Shown piece by piece: positions 28,339 to 37,443 of a stretch of DNA of 64,000 bases. Below the pieces are notes generated by a model. That model saw only the letters and a list, made by a program, of their open reading frames with translations. It was not told the DNA's origin and did not search any database. This DNA is from CAVVJA01 sp963801715 (lineage in GTDB: Bacteria; Actinomycetota; Actinomycetes; Mycobacteriales; Jatrophihabitantaceae). A program made the translations under genes and the position numbers. The DNA is taken from assembly GCA_963801715.1 (NCBI GenBank), contig CAWDGB010000011.1, positions 56,805 through 120,804 of the forward strand, written 5' to 3'. Positions within the stretch are counted from its first letter, which is position 1. Every line of letters starts with the position of its first letter.

Positions 28339-29730
28339 GCGACCGGCTATCCAGCGGCTCCGAGCGCCTCGACAATGTCCTAGGCGGCGGCCTACCGCTT
28401 CACGGCATCACCCTGATCGTCGGACCCCCAGGTGCGGGCAAAACGATCCTCGCGGAGCAGTACCTGTTTCGCAACGCGAGTACCGATCGGCCGGCGCTGT
28501 ATCTGTCGACTGCGTCGGAACCACTGGAGAAGATCCTGCGATACGGCGAGGCGCTCGACTACTTCGACGCCTCCGCGCTGGGCACCAGTGTCATCTATGA
28601 CGACCTGGGCCAAACGCTGAACAAGGACGGGCTATCCGGCGTGCTGGCCCGCATCACCGACCTGCTTAAGCAGCGCCGCCCCGGCGTGATGGTGATCGAC
28701 AGCTTCAAAGCCCTGCAGGTGTACGCGTCCGATGCGGGAGCCTTCCGCCGTTTCCTGCACGATCTGGCCGGTCTGCTGTCGGCGATGCCGATCACCGCGT
28801 TCTGGGTCGGCGAGTACGACGGCACAGACACGGTCGATGCACCGGAGTTCGCCGTCGCCGACGCGATCGTGTCGCTGAGCACCGACCGCGTTGCCGAGCG
28901 AGAGCTACGGGTCCTTCAGGTTCTGAAACTGCGCGGCAGCGGCTTCCTGTCCGGCAAGCACGCCTACCGGCTCTCACCAAAGGGTCTCGACGTCTTCCCG
29001 CGCCTGGCCGATACGACCGACCTCGACAGCTACGACGACCGGCACGAACGAATGTCCTCCGGAGTGCCTGCTCTCGACGCGATGCTTTGTGATGGCTACT
29101 ACCGAGGCGCTTCGACCCTGCTCGCCGGACCGTCAGGCGTTGGGAAGACCCTGCTCGCACTGCACTTCGTATTCGCCGGCGCGCGCCGCGGCGAGACCGG
29201 AGTCATTGCCACGTTCCAGGAAAACCCGGTGCAGCTCCAACGGATCCTCCAGGGATTCTCCTGGTCTGCTGCATGATCCCCACATCGAACTCATGTACCG
29301 CTCGCCGGTGGATCTGTATCTCGACGAATGGCTTTACGACCTGCTCGACGCCGTGCAACGCACCGGAGCGCAACGGCTCGCTATCGACAGCCTCGGCGAC
29401 ATGCGAGCCGCATGCGTCGACGAGCTCCGTTTCCGCGAATGCGTCTACTCCCTGCTACAACGCTGCGCCCGCGCCAACGTCAGTGTGATCATGACCCAGG
29501 AGGTTCCAGACCTGTTCGGAGTCACCCGGCTGTCCGAATACGGGATCTCACACCTGTCCGACAACGTCGTCCTGCTCCAATTCCTCCGCGGCGACTCCGA
29601 ACTCAAACGCGCCATCACCGTGCTCAAGACCCGCGGCAGCGCCCACGAACAGCAACTACGCCAATACGCCATCACCTCAGACGGTGTCACCCTCGGCGAC
29701 TCATTCGCACCAAGCCAAAGCCTGGTCTAG
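28335..29730 (+). CDS. KaiC-like double RecA-fold ATPase, one frameshift
   Basis: Starts GTG 28335 inside the stop of the MerR-receiver gene. Domain 1 (residues 1-~235) has Walker A GPPGAGKT at 30-37, the STASEPLEKI glutamate region and Walker B GVMVIDSFKAL. Domain 2 begins MSSGVPALDAML and has Walker A GPSGVGKT, then ATFQENPVQLQRI. The first frame ends at 29276, but the C-terminal half of domain 2 (HDPHIELMYRSPVDLYLDE... IDSLGDMRAACVDELRFRE) continues in the next frame to 29730, so one base is lost or misread near 29255-29275. The restored protein is ~465 residues, close to KaiC proteins, which are ATP-driven timing or signalling hexamers. KaiA and KaiB are not present. Confidence 0.88.
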
Positions 29731-29757
29731 CCCTGCCTATTGACGGCAGTGAGTTTG

Positions 29758-29796
29758 TGATCTTGAGCAGGCATCGTTGATCTTGAGGTGATCAAC
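29758..29796. repeat. 10-bp direct repeat with adjacent dyad
   Basis: TGATCTTGAG occurs at 29758-29767 and again at 29778-29787, exactly 20 bp apart (two helical turns). The second copy lies in a small dyad (GTTGATC at 29776-29782 pairing with GATCAAC at 29790-29796). It lies between the convergent KaiC-like and ftsH genes. It could be a regulatory site or the worn end of a mobile element. No poly-T tract follows, so a standard terminator is unlikely. Confidence 0.4.
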
Positions 29797-29975
29797 CAGC
29801 TCGGGGTTACCATGGGCTCGGACCCATCACCGCCACAACGGTTTCGTCAACGGTATATGGGGAAAACTGCCACCAACTCGCTCGCGCACCGGAGGCAGAT
29901 TACATTTTGGGAACGGGATCAGCCGGATCGTTACGGTCGCTCCCTCCAGCCGAGCAGTACCCGTGGACGTGCGAG

Positions 29976-31916
29976 TTAGTCGTCGGTCCGCGAGCGAGCC
30001 GCTGTCGTGTACAGGTCGGCGGTGGGTGTCTCGGTTCGTGGGACGCCTGCGGCTGCGTAGGCGTCCTTCTCGTCGAGGGTCTCGTGTTCGAGCAGCGCGG
30101 CCGCGAGCGAATCGAGCTTGCTGCGGTTATGGCGCAGCAGGTCAACCACTTGCTGATGGGACTCGTCGATGATGCGGCGGACTTCGTCGTCGACGAGTCT
30201 TTGGGTGTCCGGCGATACCTCGGCGACACCCGGCAGCAGTGGTCCGGCGCCGTCGCGCGGGAGAACGGCCACCGGCCCGATTGCCGAGCTCATCCCCCAG
30301 CGGCCGACCATTTGGCGGGCGATCTCGGTCAGCTGCTGGATGTCTGACTCGGCGCCCGTGCTCGTCTCGCCGAGGACGACTTCCTCTGCGGCCCGGCCGC
30401 CGAGAGCGACGTTGATCTTCGCTTGGATCTCGGGCTCACGGTAGGTGAAACGGTCGGTCTCGGGCGCTGCGAAGGTGACGCCGAGTGCCAGCCCTCGCGG
30501 GATGATCGAGACCTTGCGGACGGGATCGGCGCCGTCGGTGAGCATGCCGACAATCGCGTGGCCGGCTTCGTGGTATGCAGTGCGGCGCCGGTCCTGCGGG
30601 CTCATCATCACTTGCCGTTCGGCGCCGAGCACGATTCGTTCAAGTGCGTCGGCAAAGTCGGATTCGTTGACCTCATCGTGACCGCGCCGCGCGGCGAGTA
30701 GCGCTGCCTCGTTGACCAGATTGGCGAGGTCCGCTCCGACCATGCCAGGTGTGGTCGCCGCGATCCTGCCGAGGTTGACGTCGGGTCCGAGAGGCACGTC
30801 GCGTGCATGCACTTTGAGGATCGCCTCGCGACCGGCGCGGTCGGGAGGCTGTACCGCGATCCGGCGATCGAAGCGCCCGGGGCGTAGCAGGGCCTGGTCG
30901 AGGACGTCGGGCCGGTTGGTCGCGGCGATGACAATCACGCTGACAGACGGGTCGAACCCGTCCATCTCGGTCAGGATCTGATTCAGTGTCTGCTCGCGTT
31001 CGTCATTGCCGCCGCTGAAACCGGCGACTCCGGACGTGCGAGACCGGCCGATCGCGTCGAGCTCGTCGATGAACACGATCGCCGGCGCGGCCTCCTTCGC
31101 CTGTGCGAACAGATCACGCACGCGGGAGGCACCAACCCCGACGATCGCCTCGACGAACTCCGATGCTGCCATCGAGAAGAACGGCGCGTTCGCCTCGCCG
31201 GCAACCGCCCGGGCCAGCAGCGTCTTGCCGGTGCCTGGCGCACCGGAAAGCAGGACACCGTGTGGGATCCGGCCGCCAAGCTTTCGGTACTTGTCCGGAT
31301 GACGCAGGAAGTCGACGACTTCGCTCAGTTCCGCCTTCGCCTCGTCGATCCCCGCCACATCCGCGAACGTGACGCGGTCACCCGATGGCTGATATCGGCG
31401 TGCGCGCGAGCGGCCGAACGAGCCCAGAATGTTCTGCATATTTCCGGCCCGCCGAATCAGCAAAAACAGCAGTCCCACGAACAGGATCGTCGGCCCGAAC
31501 CCTAGTAACAGGTTCTGCCACCACGACCCTCCGGTATCCAGTGGTTGGGCATTGACCACGACCCCCTTGCGCTGGAGAAGCGCTGACAGGGTGGTGTTGT
31601 CGGCAAATGTGGGGATCTCGGTCTGAAAGAGCGTCGTCGCCTTGGAGCCCGCATACGACTGCGGTTGCGTGAACGTGCCTTGGACTGCCGTCCCCTTCGA
31701 CGTGATGTCCTTGACGTGACCCGCGTTCACCTGATCCAGAAAGAACGGACTGTAGGGAACGCGTAGCCGCGACGCCGGCTGCATTGCTCGCGTGCCGGCG
31801 TATACATTGATCGCCAGAAGCACGAGGGCGAGAAAGATCCAGGCAAGGCCCACCCGGAAGCGTGGCCGTCGCGGCGGCGGAGCTGCCCCTCGCGGCGCTG
31901 GTGACTCTTGCGGCAT
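29976..31916 (-). CDS. ftsH: ATP-dependent zinc metalloprotease FtsH
   Basis: 646 residues with the full FtsH architecture. Membrane helices lie near residues 24-42 and 140-155 with an extracytoplasmic loop between. The AAA module has Walker A GAPGTGKT (~225-232), Walker B VFIDELDAIG and the second region of homology AATNRPDVLDQALLRPGRFDRR. The protease site HEAGH lies at ~449-453, with a downstream zinc-ligand region TGAESDIQQLTEIAR. FtsH degrades unstable cytoplasmic and membrane proteins. The pore segment ASEFVEAIVGVGASRVRDLF is slightly divergent, and the gene is far from tilS/hpt/folE genes that usually accompany the housekeeping copy, so this may be a second, accessory FtsH. Convergent with the KaiC-like gene. 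Confidence 0.95.
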   Translation of the reverse strand: MPQESPAPRGAAPPPRRPRFRVGLAWIFLALVLLAINVYAGTRAMQPASRLRVPYSPFFLDQVNAGHVKDITSKGTAVQGTFTQPQSYAGSKATTLFQTEIPTFADNTTLSALLQRKGVVVNAQPLDTGGSWWQNLLLGFGPTILFVGLLFLLIRRAGNMQNILGSFGRSRARRYQPSGDRVTFADVAGIDEAKAELSEVVDFLRHPDKYRKLGGRIPHGVLLSGAPGTGKTLLARAVAGEANAPFFSMAASEFVEAIVGVGASRVRDLFAQAKEAAPAIVFIDELDAIGRSRTSGVAGFSGGNDEREQTLNQILTEMDGFDPSVSVIVIAATNRPDVLDQALLRPGRFDRRIAVQPPDRAGREAILKVHARDVPLGPDVNLGRIAATTPGMVGADLANLVNEAALLAARRGHDEVNESDFADALERIVLGAERQVMMSPQDRRRTAYHEAGHAIVGMLTDGADPVRKVSIIPRGLALGVTFAAPETDRFTYREPEIQAKINVALGGRAAEEVVLGETSTGAESDIQQLTEIARQMVGRWGMSSAIGPVAVLPRDGAGPLLPGVAEVSPDTQRLVDDEVRRIIDESHQQVVDLLRHNRSKLDSLAAALLEHETLDEKDAYAAAGVPRTETPTADLYTTAARSRTDD

Positions 31917-32367
31917 TAGCGACCCGCCCGCGTCTTAGCGCCGAACGCGCGCGACGAGGATTAGGCGATGAGTCGCGTCCACGGCGCTGGCTTCTTCATC
32001 GGACGGTGCGGAGTCTATGCCTGTCATGAGACACACCGCGATGGACGTACGCGGCGAAGAAGCCGGGGTAGAGCTGGCGCAGCCGATCCCGCTCCTGCGC
32101 CAGCTTGGTCCGTCGCCGCACCCGTCCTGGTAGCTACGAGCCAACACCGCGATCGACGAAGCCAGCTCGCGTCCTCGCCCAAACAACGTTGGGGGTGGAC
32201 AGTCACCTGAGCATCCCGGCAGACGGGTCGCCGTCGAGCATGAGCTTCGCCTGCCGGGCGACGTTCGCCCGCCAATCGGCGACCTGGTTGCGTTCGCCGA
32301 GGACGAGGGCTCGATTTCGTTTCGAAAGTGGTGGTGCGGCGTGGGCACCCGGGGAGACGCTAGTCGG
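31917..32367. other. intergenic region with possible coding debris
   Basis: 450 bases between the divergent ftsH and the 127-residue protein. On the minus strand short protein-like stretches (for example DWRANVARQAKLMLDGD near 32210-32280 and RDRLRQLYPGFFAAYVHRG near 32030-32090) appear in different frames. They may be debris of a broken small gene, but no family is recognised. Confidence 0.35.
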
Positions 32368-32724
32368 GTGGCGAAAACGAAGTACGAGGTCAATCCGGCC
32401 GCGGTGAAGCGTGCGCGCGCGTTGATCGACGCTCGACAGTACGTGCTCAACAGCGACTGGGGACAGGTGCAACCCGACGCGGATACGCAGAACCGGTATC
32501 TCGACTCACATTCCTGGGTCGACTACGGGCGATGGCATCTTGCCCTCACAACCGGTGTTGCCGATGAGCGAAAGGCCCGGTACGCATTCGTCTTCGGGGA
32601 CTTTCGGCGCCTGCACCGCACTGCACTCATCGCGTGCGTCTACCGCGCCTCGGAATGGCGACATAAGGCGGTGGAGCTAGCAGCACACGACCTGCTGCAA
32701 TACCTCGACGCCAAGACCATGTGA
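32368..32724 (+). CDS. conserved hypothetical protein
   Basis: About 118 residues from GTG 32368 (an in-frame GTG at 32341 would add nine residues). Contains KYEVNPAAVKRARALIDARQ, SDWGQVQPDADTQNRYLDSH, RKARYAFVFGDFRRLHRTAL and ASEWRHKAVELAAHDLLQYL. The sequence is well structured and rich in charged helices and aromatic residues, with the look of a conserved actinobacterial family I recall without a named function. No signal peptide or membrane segment, so cytoplasmic. Confidence 0.75.
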   Translation: MAKTKYEVNPAAVKRARALIDARQYVLNSDWGQVQPDADTQNRYLDSHSWVDYGRWHLALTTGVADERKARYAFVFGDFRRLHRTALIACVYRASEWRHKAVELAAHDLLQYLDAKTM

Positions 32725-32797
32725 CGGGCGCGGTCCGTCCCGGCGCGCATGCTCAGCTTCGTTCGTGCGGCTACGGCCCAGACTCGTCGATCGTGAA

Positions 32798-33082
32798 CTA
32801 GCGGCCGTCCGCGATCGCGGCTGCCACGATAAGGATCGACAGCGCGGCAGGTACGAACATCATCGTCGCTTCCAACCGTGATGAACCGGGCGCCGAGCGC
32901 GAAGGCAGTGGTGATGAATACTCCGGCGATGAGGGACTGCACGAAGATGACTCCGACCGGCAGGGCTTCAACTCGCGTACCCAACCTTCACCGAAGGCAT
33001 CAGCATGGCCGCTCAGAAGATCTGCCGAACCATCGGGATTGGGCAATTCCCCCAGGTCTGGAGTGACCTCGGATCCGAACAA
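32798..33082 (-). pseudogene. small two-helix membrane protein, frameshifted
   Basis: Leftward from 33082 the N-terminal part reads in one frame (TPDLGELPNPDGSADL). The first membrane helix VEALPVGVIFVQSLIAGVFI lies in a second frame, and the second helix ATMMFVPAALSILIVAAAIA returns to the first, ending at 32798. So two compensating frame changes interrupt a ~94-residue protein with two hydrophobic helices. No family is recognised. It faces the hypothetical gene at 32.4-32.7 kb. Confidence 0.5.
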
Positions 33083-33126
33083 TGCGTCGACTCAGCTCCC
33101 CAGGAGCCATCATCCTCGGAGTGGAC

Positions 33127-33261
33127 ATGAGGGCAGTCGCAGTGTTCCCCGCCTCCCGCGAGGTCAAAGTCATAGACCACAAGGATCCCCGGATCTCGCA
33201 GACCGATCAGGTCAAGTTGCGGATTCTCGACGCCTTCCCCCAGAGCGGGCGGCTGAACTGA
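33127..33261 (+). pseudogene. N-terminal fragment of a zinc-type dehydrogenase (MDR)
   Basis: From ATG 33127 the reading MRAVAVFPASREVKVIDHKD followed by PRISQTDQVKLRILDA matches the first ~37 residues of medium-chain glucose/alcohol dehydrogenases (usual opening MKAxAVFP..REVxLIDHPEP..). The similarity then ends and a stop occurs at 33261. The expected GICGTD zinc-site region and the other ~300 residues are absent, so this is a deletion remnant. Confidence 0.7.
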
Positions 33262-33445
33262 TCCTCGGCAGACCGACCGGCATCAAGACCGTGATCACTT
33301 TTGATTCATGTCCTGAATCGGCCGGAGATCGTCACTAGACGAGGAAAGGGGACCGATTTCCGCGGCTCCTCAACCTAATTGCGGCGCATCCTCGTGGTCG
33401 CGAGGACGGCGCGGAAAGCAGTGCCGTCCAGCAGTTGACTCGGGT

Positions 33446-33979
33446 TCAGCCGGCATCTGCCTGCAAGGGTATCGGCAGGTCCGGTGTCCGGCCGCGTTCG
33501 ATATGGCTGAGAACTCGACTGAGCAGGGTGTTGAGCCTGGAGAGGTCGCGGCTTGGGAGCGCCTCGGCGATGAGGTCACGGCGCAGGTCGATGAGGTCCG
33601 CAACGACTTGCCGGTGCAGTTCGTGTCCGGCGGGGGTCAGGACAACCCTGATGCTTGCCCGGTTGGTGGGGTCGATGCGTCGTTCGATGTAGCCAGCCCG
33701 CTCGAGCCGGGTGAGGCGGGTCGTCATGCTGCCCGGTGTGATCTGGAATCTGTTGGCGAGCTCTCCCGGCGTCTGGTGCGGGCTTTCGCTGTGCGCGAGG
33801 GAGAAGAGGACCTCCGCGTCGCGGAGCGACATGCCGTGGCACGCTGTGACCTCGCGCATCGCCCGCTCGTATTGCCGGGTGATCTGGACGATCCGTTTGG
33901 TTACGGCTTCGAGGACCGGGTCGGCCGTGGGATGGCCGACCAGGCCACGCTTGAGGTTCACCTCGACGGAGTCGGTCAT
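33446..33979 (-). CDS. MarR-family transcriptional regulator
   Basis: 177 residues from ATG 33979, with GGGGAGG nine bases upstream. A winged helix-turn-helix is evident: LRDAEVLFSLAHSESPHQTP, ELANRFQITPGSMTTRLTRL, then AGYIERRIDPTNRASIRVVL, in which the wing D-P-x-N/D-R-R pattern is typical of MarR. Such dimers repress neighbouring genes until a phenolic or oxidant ligand binds. It is divergent from the PPOX gene, and the 114-bp gap contains a 27-bp near-palindrome, so autoregulation and control of the PPOX gene are likely. Confidence 0.92.
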   Translation of the reverse strand: MTDSVEVNLKRGLVGHPTADPVLEAVTKRIVQITRQYERAMREVTACHGMSLRDAEVLFSLAHSESPHQTPGELANRFQITPGSMTTRLTRLERAGYIERRIDPTNRASIRVVLTPAGHELHRQVVADLIDLRRDLIAEALPSRDLSRLNTLLSRVLSHIERGRTPDLPIPLQADAG

Positions 33980-34014
33980 GTCTTCCGCGCCTCCCCAGCA
34001 GAGGTCTTGACAAT

Positions 34015-34041
34015 CATAGTCTTTGAGAATCAAACTCTATG
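34015..34041. promoter_or_regulatory. probable MarR operator overlapping a divergent promoter
   Basis: A 27-bp near-perfect inverted repeat: 12-base arms CATAGTCTTTGA and TCAAACTCTATG around GAA, matching at 10 of 12 positions. A TTGACA sequence lies at 34007-34012 on the top strand, and TTGACA on the bottom strand at 34065-34060, so the site overlaps or sits between the likely promoters of the MarR gene and the PPOX gene. Size and position fit a MarR dimer site. Confidence 0.65.
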
Positions 34042-34093
34042 TCATTCAAACTGTTTAGCTGTCAAAGTCTACTCCGATGTCAGGAGATAGCCG

Positions 34094-34510
34094 ATGAGCA
34101 ACGACGACATGGGCCGGACGACGACCATGGCGGAGCCTGTCCGCAGCTTGATCGACGGCGCTAACTACGCTCATCTGGCCACCCTGTTGCCGAACGGCGC
34201 GCCGCACAGCGTGCCGGTGTGGGTCGGTCTGGATGGCGACCGCATCGCGCTAATGACCTCGCCGAACTCCCGTAAGGCACGCAACCTCGAGCGTGATCCA
34301 CGGGTGGCACTGTCGATCACCGATCATGCCCGGCCGTTGGTGATGGCGACGGTGCGCGGCCGTGTTGCCGAGCGGGTCGACGGCGACCGTGCGTGGACGA
34401 TCATCGATCGTCTCTCGCAAAAGTACCTCGGACAGCCGTACCCGCTGCGCACCGATCGCGTCGTGTACCTGATCGAGCCCGAGTACGCGCGCGCCGCCAC
34501 CTACGGGTAA
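34094..34510 (+). CDS. PPOX-class (pyridoxamine 5'-phosphate oxidase-fold) oxidoreductase
   Basis: 138 residues from ATG 34094 with CAGGAG upstream. The split-barrel pattern is clear: LIDGANYAHLATLLPNGAPH, then VPVWVGLDGDRIALMTSPNS, RKARNLERDPRVALSITD and MATVRGRVAERV. The YLGQPYPLRTDRVVYLIEPE end suits F420- or FMN-binding members. These enzymes act on small electrophilic or oxidised compounds. Controlled most likely by the divergent MarR protein. The true cofactor (F420 or FMN) is not decided by these motifs. Confidence 0.88.
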   Translation: MSNDDMGRTTTMAEPVRSLIDGANYAHLATLLPNGAPHSVPVWVGLDGDRIALMTSPNSRKARNLERDPRVALSITDHARPLVMATVRGRVAERVDGDRAWTIIDRLSQKYLGQPYPLRTDRVVYLIEPEYARAATYG

Positions 34511-34608
34511 CGGAGCATGATCCTGGTGACCGCGATCTTGCCTTCATCGGCCCGCAACGTGGACGCTCTCTGGCTGTCTTGAAGGCCAAACCGCTAGTTT
34601 GACGGTCC

Positions 34609-35551
34609 GTGACGAAAACACGAACGCTGGACGGCCCTATCGGCCTCGTCGGCGCGGGCTACATCGGTCATCTGTTCGCGCAGCAGTTCGCCCTGGCCGG
34701 CTACGAGGTGCGCGCCTGGTCACCCGGCGAGCTCGGCGCGGACGCTGCACGACCGGTTGCGCCAGAGCGTGTCGACGCTGGCCGAGATCGGCGCCGTCGA
34801 GCCCGTCGGCCGTCGACGAGGTGCTGGCCCGAGTCTCCGCGCACGACGATCTCGCCACGGCGCTGGCCCCCTGCGCCGCGGTCATGGAGTCGATCGTCGA
34901 GGACGCCGAGATCGAAGTCGGCCTGCTATCGGGACATCGAGGCGGTGGTCGGCGCCGACGTCCCGCTGTGGAGCTCGACATCCAACTTCCCGATGACGCG
35001 GCTCGCCGCGGGCATGGCCCACCCGGAACGAGCCATCGTCGTCCATCCGGTGCAGACGCAGCTGATCATCTTCGTCGAGGTCGTCGCCGGAGAGCAGACG
35101 AGCGAGGAGACGGTCGCGACCACGATGGGCTTCTGCGACGACGTCGGCCTGCGAGCGGTCCGGGTGCGCAAGGAGATCCCCGGCTTCCTGTGGAACCGGG
35201 TGTGGTTCGCAATGCTGCGCGAGATGCTGCACCTGGTGGACATCGGCGCCGCCGATCCGCTCGAGCTCGACTCGATGGTCCAGACCACGCTGCGTGCCTT
35301 CGTCCCGGTGTTCGGACCACTCCAGATGACCGATCTGATCGGCCACGACACGTTGCGGGACATCTCCAACGCGCTCTATCCCGAGCTCGCCGACCGATCG
35401 AACCGCGTCGACGACGATCGAACAGCACGTCGCCGACGGACGGCTCGGCGTCAAGAGCGGGCGGGGCTTCTACGACGACAACGACCAACGAGTCGCCGAG
35501 CTCACGACCAAGCTCTATCGGATCGCCCGTCAGCTCGGCGCGATCAGCTGA
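34609..35551 (+). pseudogene. 3-hydroxyacyl-CoA dehydrogenase family protein, frameshifted
   Basis: Starts GTG 34609: PIGLVGAGYIGHLFAQQFAL gives the Rossmann NAD motif. The frame moves twice between 34740 and 34930 (RQSVSTLAEIGAVEP, then VDEVLARVSAHDDLATALA) and returns for the long stretch VGADVPLWSSTSNFPMTRLA, AHPERAIVVHPVQTQLI and KEIPGFLWNRVWFAMLREML, which carries the catalytic-region HP and N-R elements of the family. A last change near 35400 gives IEQHVADGRLGVKSGRGFYD and the stop at 35551. About 314 residues restored. It probably oxidises a 3-hydroxyacyl or similar substrate. Four frame changes that restore the family sequence are notable. Confidence 0.75.
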
Positions 35552-35595
35552 CGTTCAGAGCCTCATGAACGACCGGTGAACAGAGGAAGCCGGGC

Positions 35596-36156
35596 TCAGC
35601 CCACAATCCCTTTCACCACCCGGTCGACCGGGCGGCCCTGCTCCATCTCCCACTGCACGCCCCAGGGATCGATCCAGTAGAAGAACTTGTAGGGATACGG
35701 GGTGATCTCCTCGGGAATGTGGTCCTGGCCGAGGATGTCGATGTGGAGGCCTCGTTTCCCGTACGCCTGCTGCTGAAAACGGATGAACGCGTGGGCCGCC
35801 ACCGCGTCCGGCACCTCGACCGCCACGTGGCGAATGCCGCCCAGATCGTTCGTCTTCCTGCGGTGGATGGTTTGGTCGCCCTTGGGGTGATGGTAGGTGA
35901 ACAACTCCAGATAGAGACCTATCTCGGGGTGCCTCAGAAAGCGAATGTCCAGGCTGATCCGGCCGTCGTCCAATCCGGCATTGCGGGCGAACGACGCCAG
36001 ATCCACGCCCGGGTAATCCATGGGACCGTCGGCGTTGACTGCCTGCTCGAAGCCGAGCACGGTGCCGTAGAACTCGGTGGCGACTTCGATGTCGTCCACG
36101 ACGACGTTGACGTGGGAGATCGCTTGGACATCTCGTCGCGGGCTAAAGTCGGTCAT
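35596..36156 (-). CDS. VOC-family (glyoxalase/dioxygenase fold) protein
   Basis: 186 residues from ATG 36156, preceded by GCGGAGGGAC. SHVNVVVDDIEVATEFYGTV is the usual first beta-alpha unit, and GGIRHVAVEVPDAVAAHAFI starts the second. The end contains FYWIDPWGVQWEME, matching the D-P-x-G-x-x-x-E closing motif with the last metal-ligand Glu. Such proteins are lyases, dioxygenases or resistance proteins. It is convergent with the damaged hydroxyacyl-CoA dehydrogenase. Confidence 0.88.
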   Translation of the reverse strand: MTDFSPRRDVQAISHVNVVVDDIEVATEFYGTVLGFEQAVNADGPMDYPGVDLASFARNAGLDDGRISLDIRFLRHPEIGLYLELFTYHHPKGDQTIHRRKTNDLGGIRHVAVEVPDAVAAHAFIRFQQQAYGKRGLHIDILGQDHIPEEITPYPYKFFYWIDPWGVQWEMEQGRPVDRVVKGIVG

Positions 36157-36422
36157 TGTCCCTCCGCGAGAGTTCGCCAGCTGGGTTGACCTTAGACGAC
36201 GTGTCGCTCCCAACGTATGCCAGCTGCGCTGATCTGGAAGATCGTTGTTGCCTAGGCCGGGATCGTGCTGGGGCGCCGGGCGACGGCTCGTCGTCGCCAC
36301 CGACCGGTCGGTGTCTCAGGAACTGCGAAGCGGCAACGCGTCTAAAGTCAGTCGAGCGGCGGTTGTCGATGCGACCGCGTTGCAGTTCCTGCCGATAACT
36401 GCCGGGGAGGTAGTTCATACCC

Positions 36423-37193
36423 ATGAGCGTGTTGGATTTGTTTCGCCTGGACGGCAAGAAGGCCGTGGTGACCGGGGCTTCCAGCGGTATTGGCAAGAGG
36501 GTGGCGCTGGCCTACGCGCAAGCCGGAGCCGAGGTGGCGATCGCGGCGCGACATTCCGAAGCCCTTGAGGAGGTCACCCGGGAGATCGCCGAAGCGGGTG
36601 CTGGCGAGGTCCTGCCCATCTCCTGCGACGTGACCCGACCGGAGCAGGCCGCGAGAATGGTGGAGCAGGTGACCGGCGAGTTGGGTGGGATCGACATCGC
36701 GGTCTGCAACGCCGGCATCGTCACGCTCAACGGGTTGCTCGACATGCCGCTGGAGGAGTTCCAGAGCATCCAGAACACCAACGTGAATGGTGTCTTTCTC
36801 ACGGCCCAGGCGGCGGCCCGGGCGATGGTCAGGCAGCGACGGGGAGGGGTCATCATCAACACCGCCTCGATGTCGGGCCACGTCATCAACATCCCGCAGC
36901 AGGAAGGCCACTACTGCGCCTCCAAGGCGGCGGTGATTCAGCTGACCAAGGCCATGGCGGTGGAGTTCGCGGCGCACAAGATCCGGGTCAACAGTGTCAG
37001 CCCGGGCTACATCCTGACGGAACTGGTGGAGCCCTACACGGAGTACCACGCCTTGTGGGAGCCCAAAATACCGCTGGGACGCCTGGGCCGGCCCGACGAA
37101 CTCACGGGCCTGTATCTCTATCTGGCCAGCGAGGCTGCCAGTTACATGACCGGCTCCGACATCGTTATCGACGGAGGGTATACCTGCATTTGA
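36423..37193 (+). CDS. short-chain dehydrogenase/reductase (SDR)
   Basis: 256 residues from ATG 36423. TGASSGIGKRVALAYAQAGA is the NAD(P) motif (residues ~18-25), CNAGIV follows, then INTASMSGH with the catalytic Ser and the catalytic YCASK. The end YMTGSDIVIDGGYTC is the usual classical SDR C-terminus. Length and motifs place it with sugar or 3-oxoacyl reductases, closest by eye to sorbose/gluconate-type SDRs. Divergent from the VOC gene across 266 bp. Confidence 0.92.
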   Translation: MSVLDLFRLDGKKAVVTGASSGIGKRVALAYAQAGAEVAIAARHSEALEEVTREIAEAGAGEVLPISCDVTRPEQAARMVEQVTGELGGIDIAVCNAGIVTLNGLLDMPLEEFQSIQNTNVNGVFLTAQAAARAMVRQRRGGVIINTASMSGHVINIPQQEGHYCASKAAVIQLTKAMAVEFAAHKIRVNSVSPGYILTELVEPYTEYHALWEPKIPLGRLGRPDELTGLYLYLASEAASYMTGSDIVIDGGYTCI

Positions 37194-37269
37194 GCTGTCC
37201 CGAACGGCCTTTCCGCTTGCCAGGCCGCGGCAAAGCGCGTCCGAACCGTTCGCGGCTGCCGGTGGCCAG

Positions 37270-37443
37270 GGACTCATCGCCTTCGGCAGGTTGGCGATGT
37301 TGCCGACCTCGGTGTGCACCTGCTTGTTGATCATTGGTGTCATGAGAACCATTAGTCCGCGCGGCTTGACATCGAGGGTGAAGGTCACCTCGGTAGCGCC
37401 TGCGGTCCCGCGCAGATCAAATCGGCGAATCGGGCGGGCCGGT
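37270..37443 (-). pseudogene. SRPBCC (polyketide cyclase/START fold) remnant
   Basis: Leftward reading RFDLRGTAGATEVTFTLDVK, then GLMVLMTPMINKQVHTEVGN and IANLPKAM, matches the last third of actinobacterial SRPBCC family proteins (the strand T-x-V-T-F-x-L-D and the final amphipathic helix). A stop precedes this part and no N-terminus is found upstream, so only the C-terminal ~58 residues survive. It lies just before the IS110 transposase, whose arrival or a deletion may have removed the rest. Confidence 0.6.
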
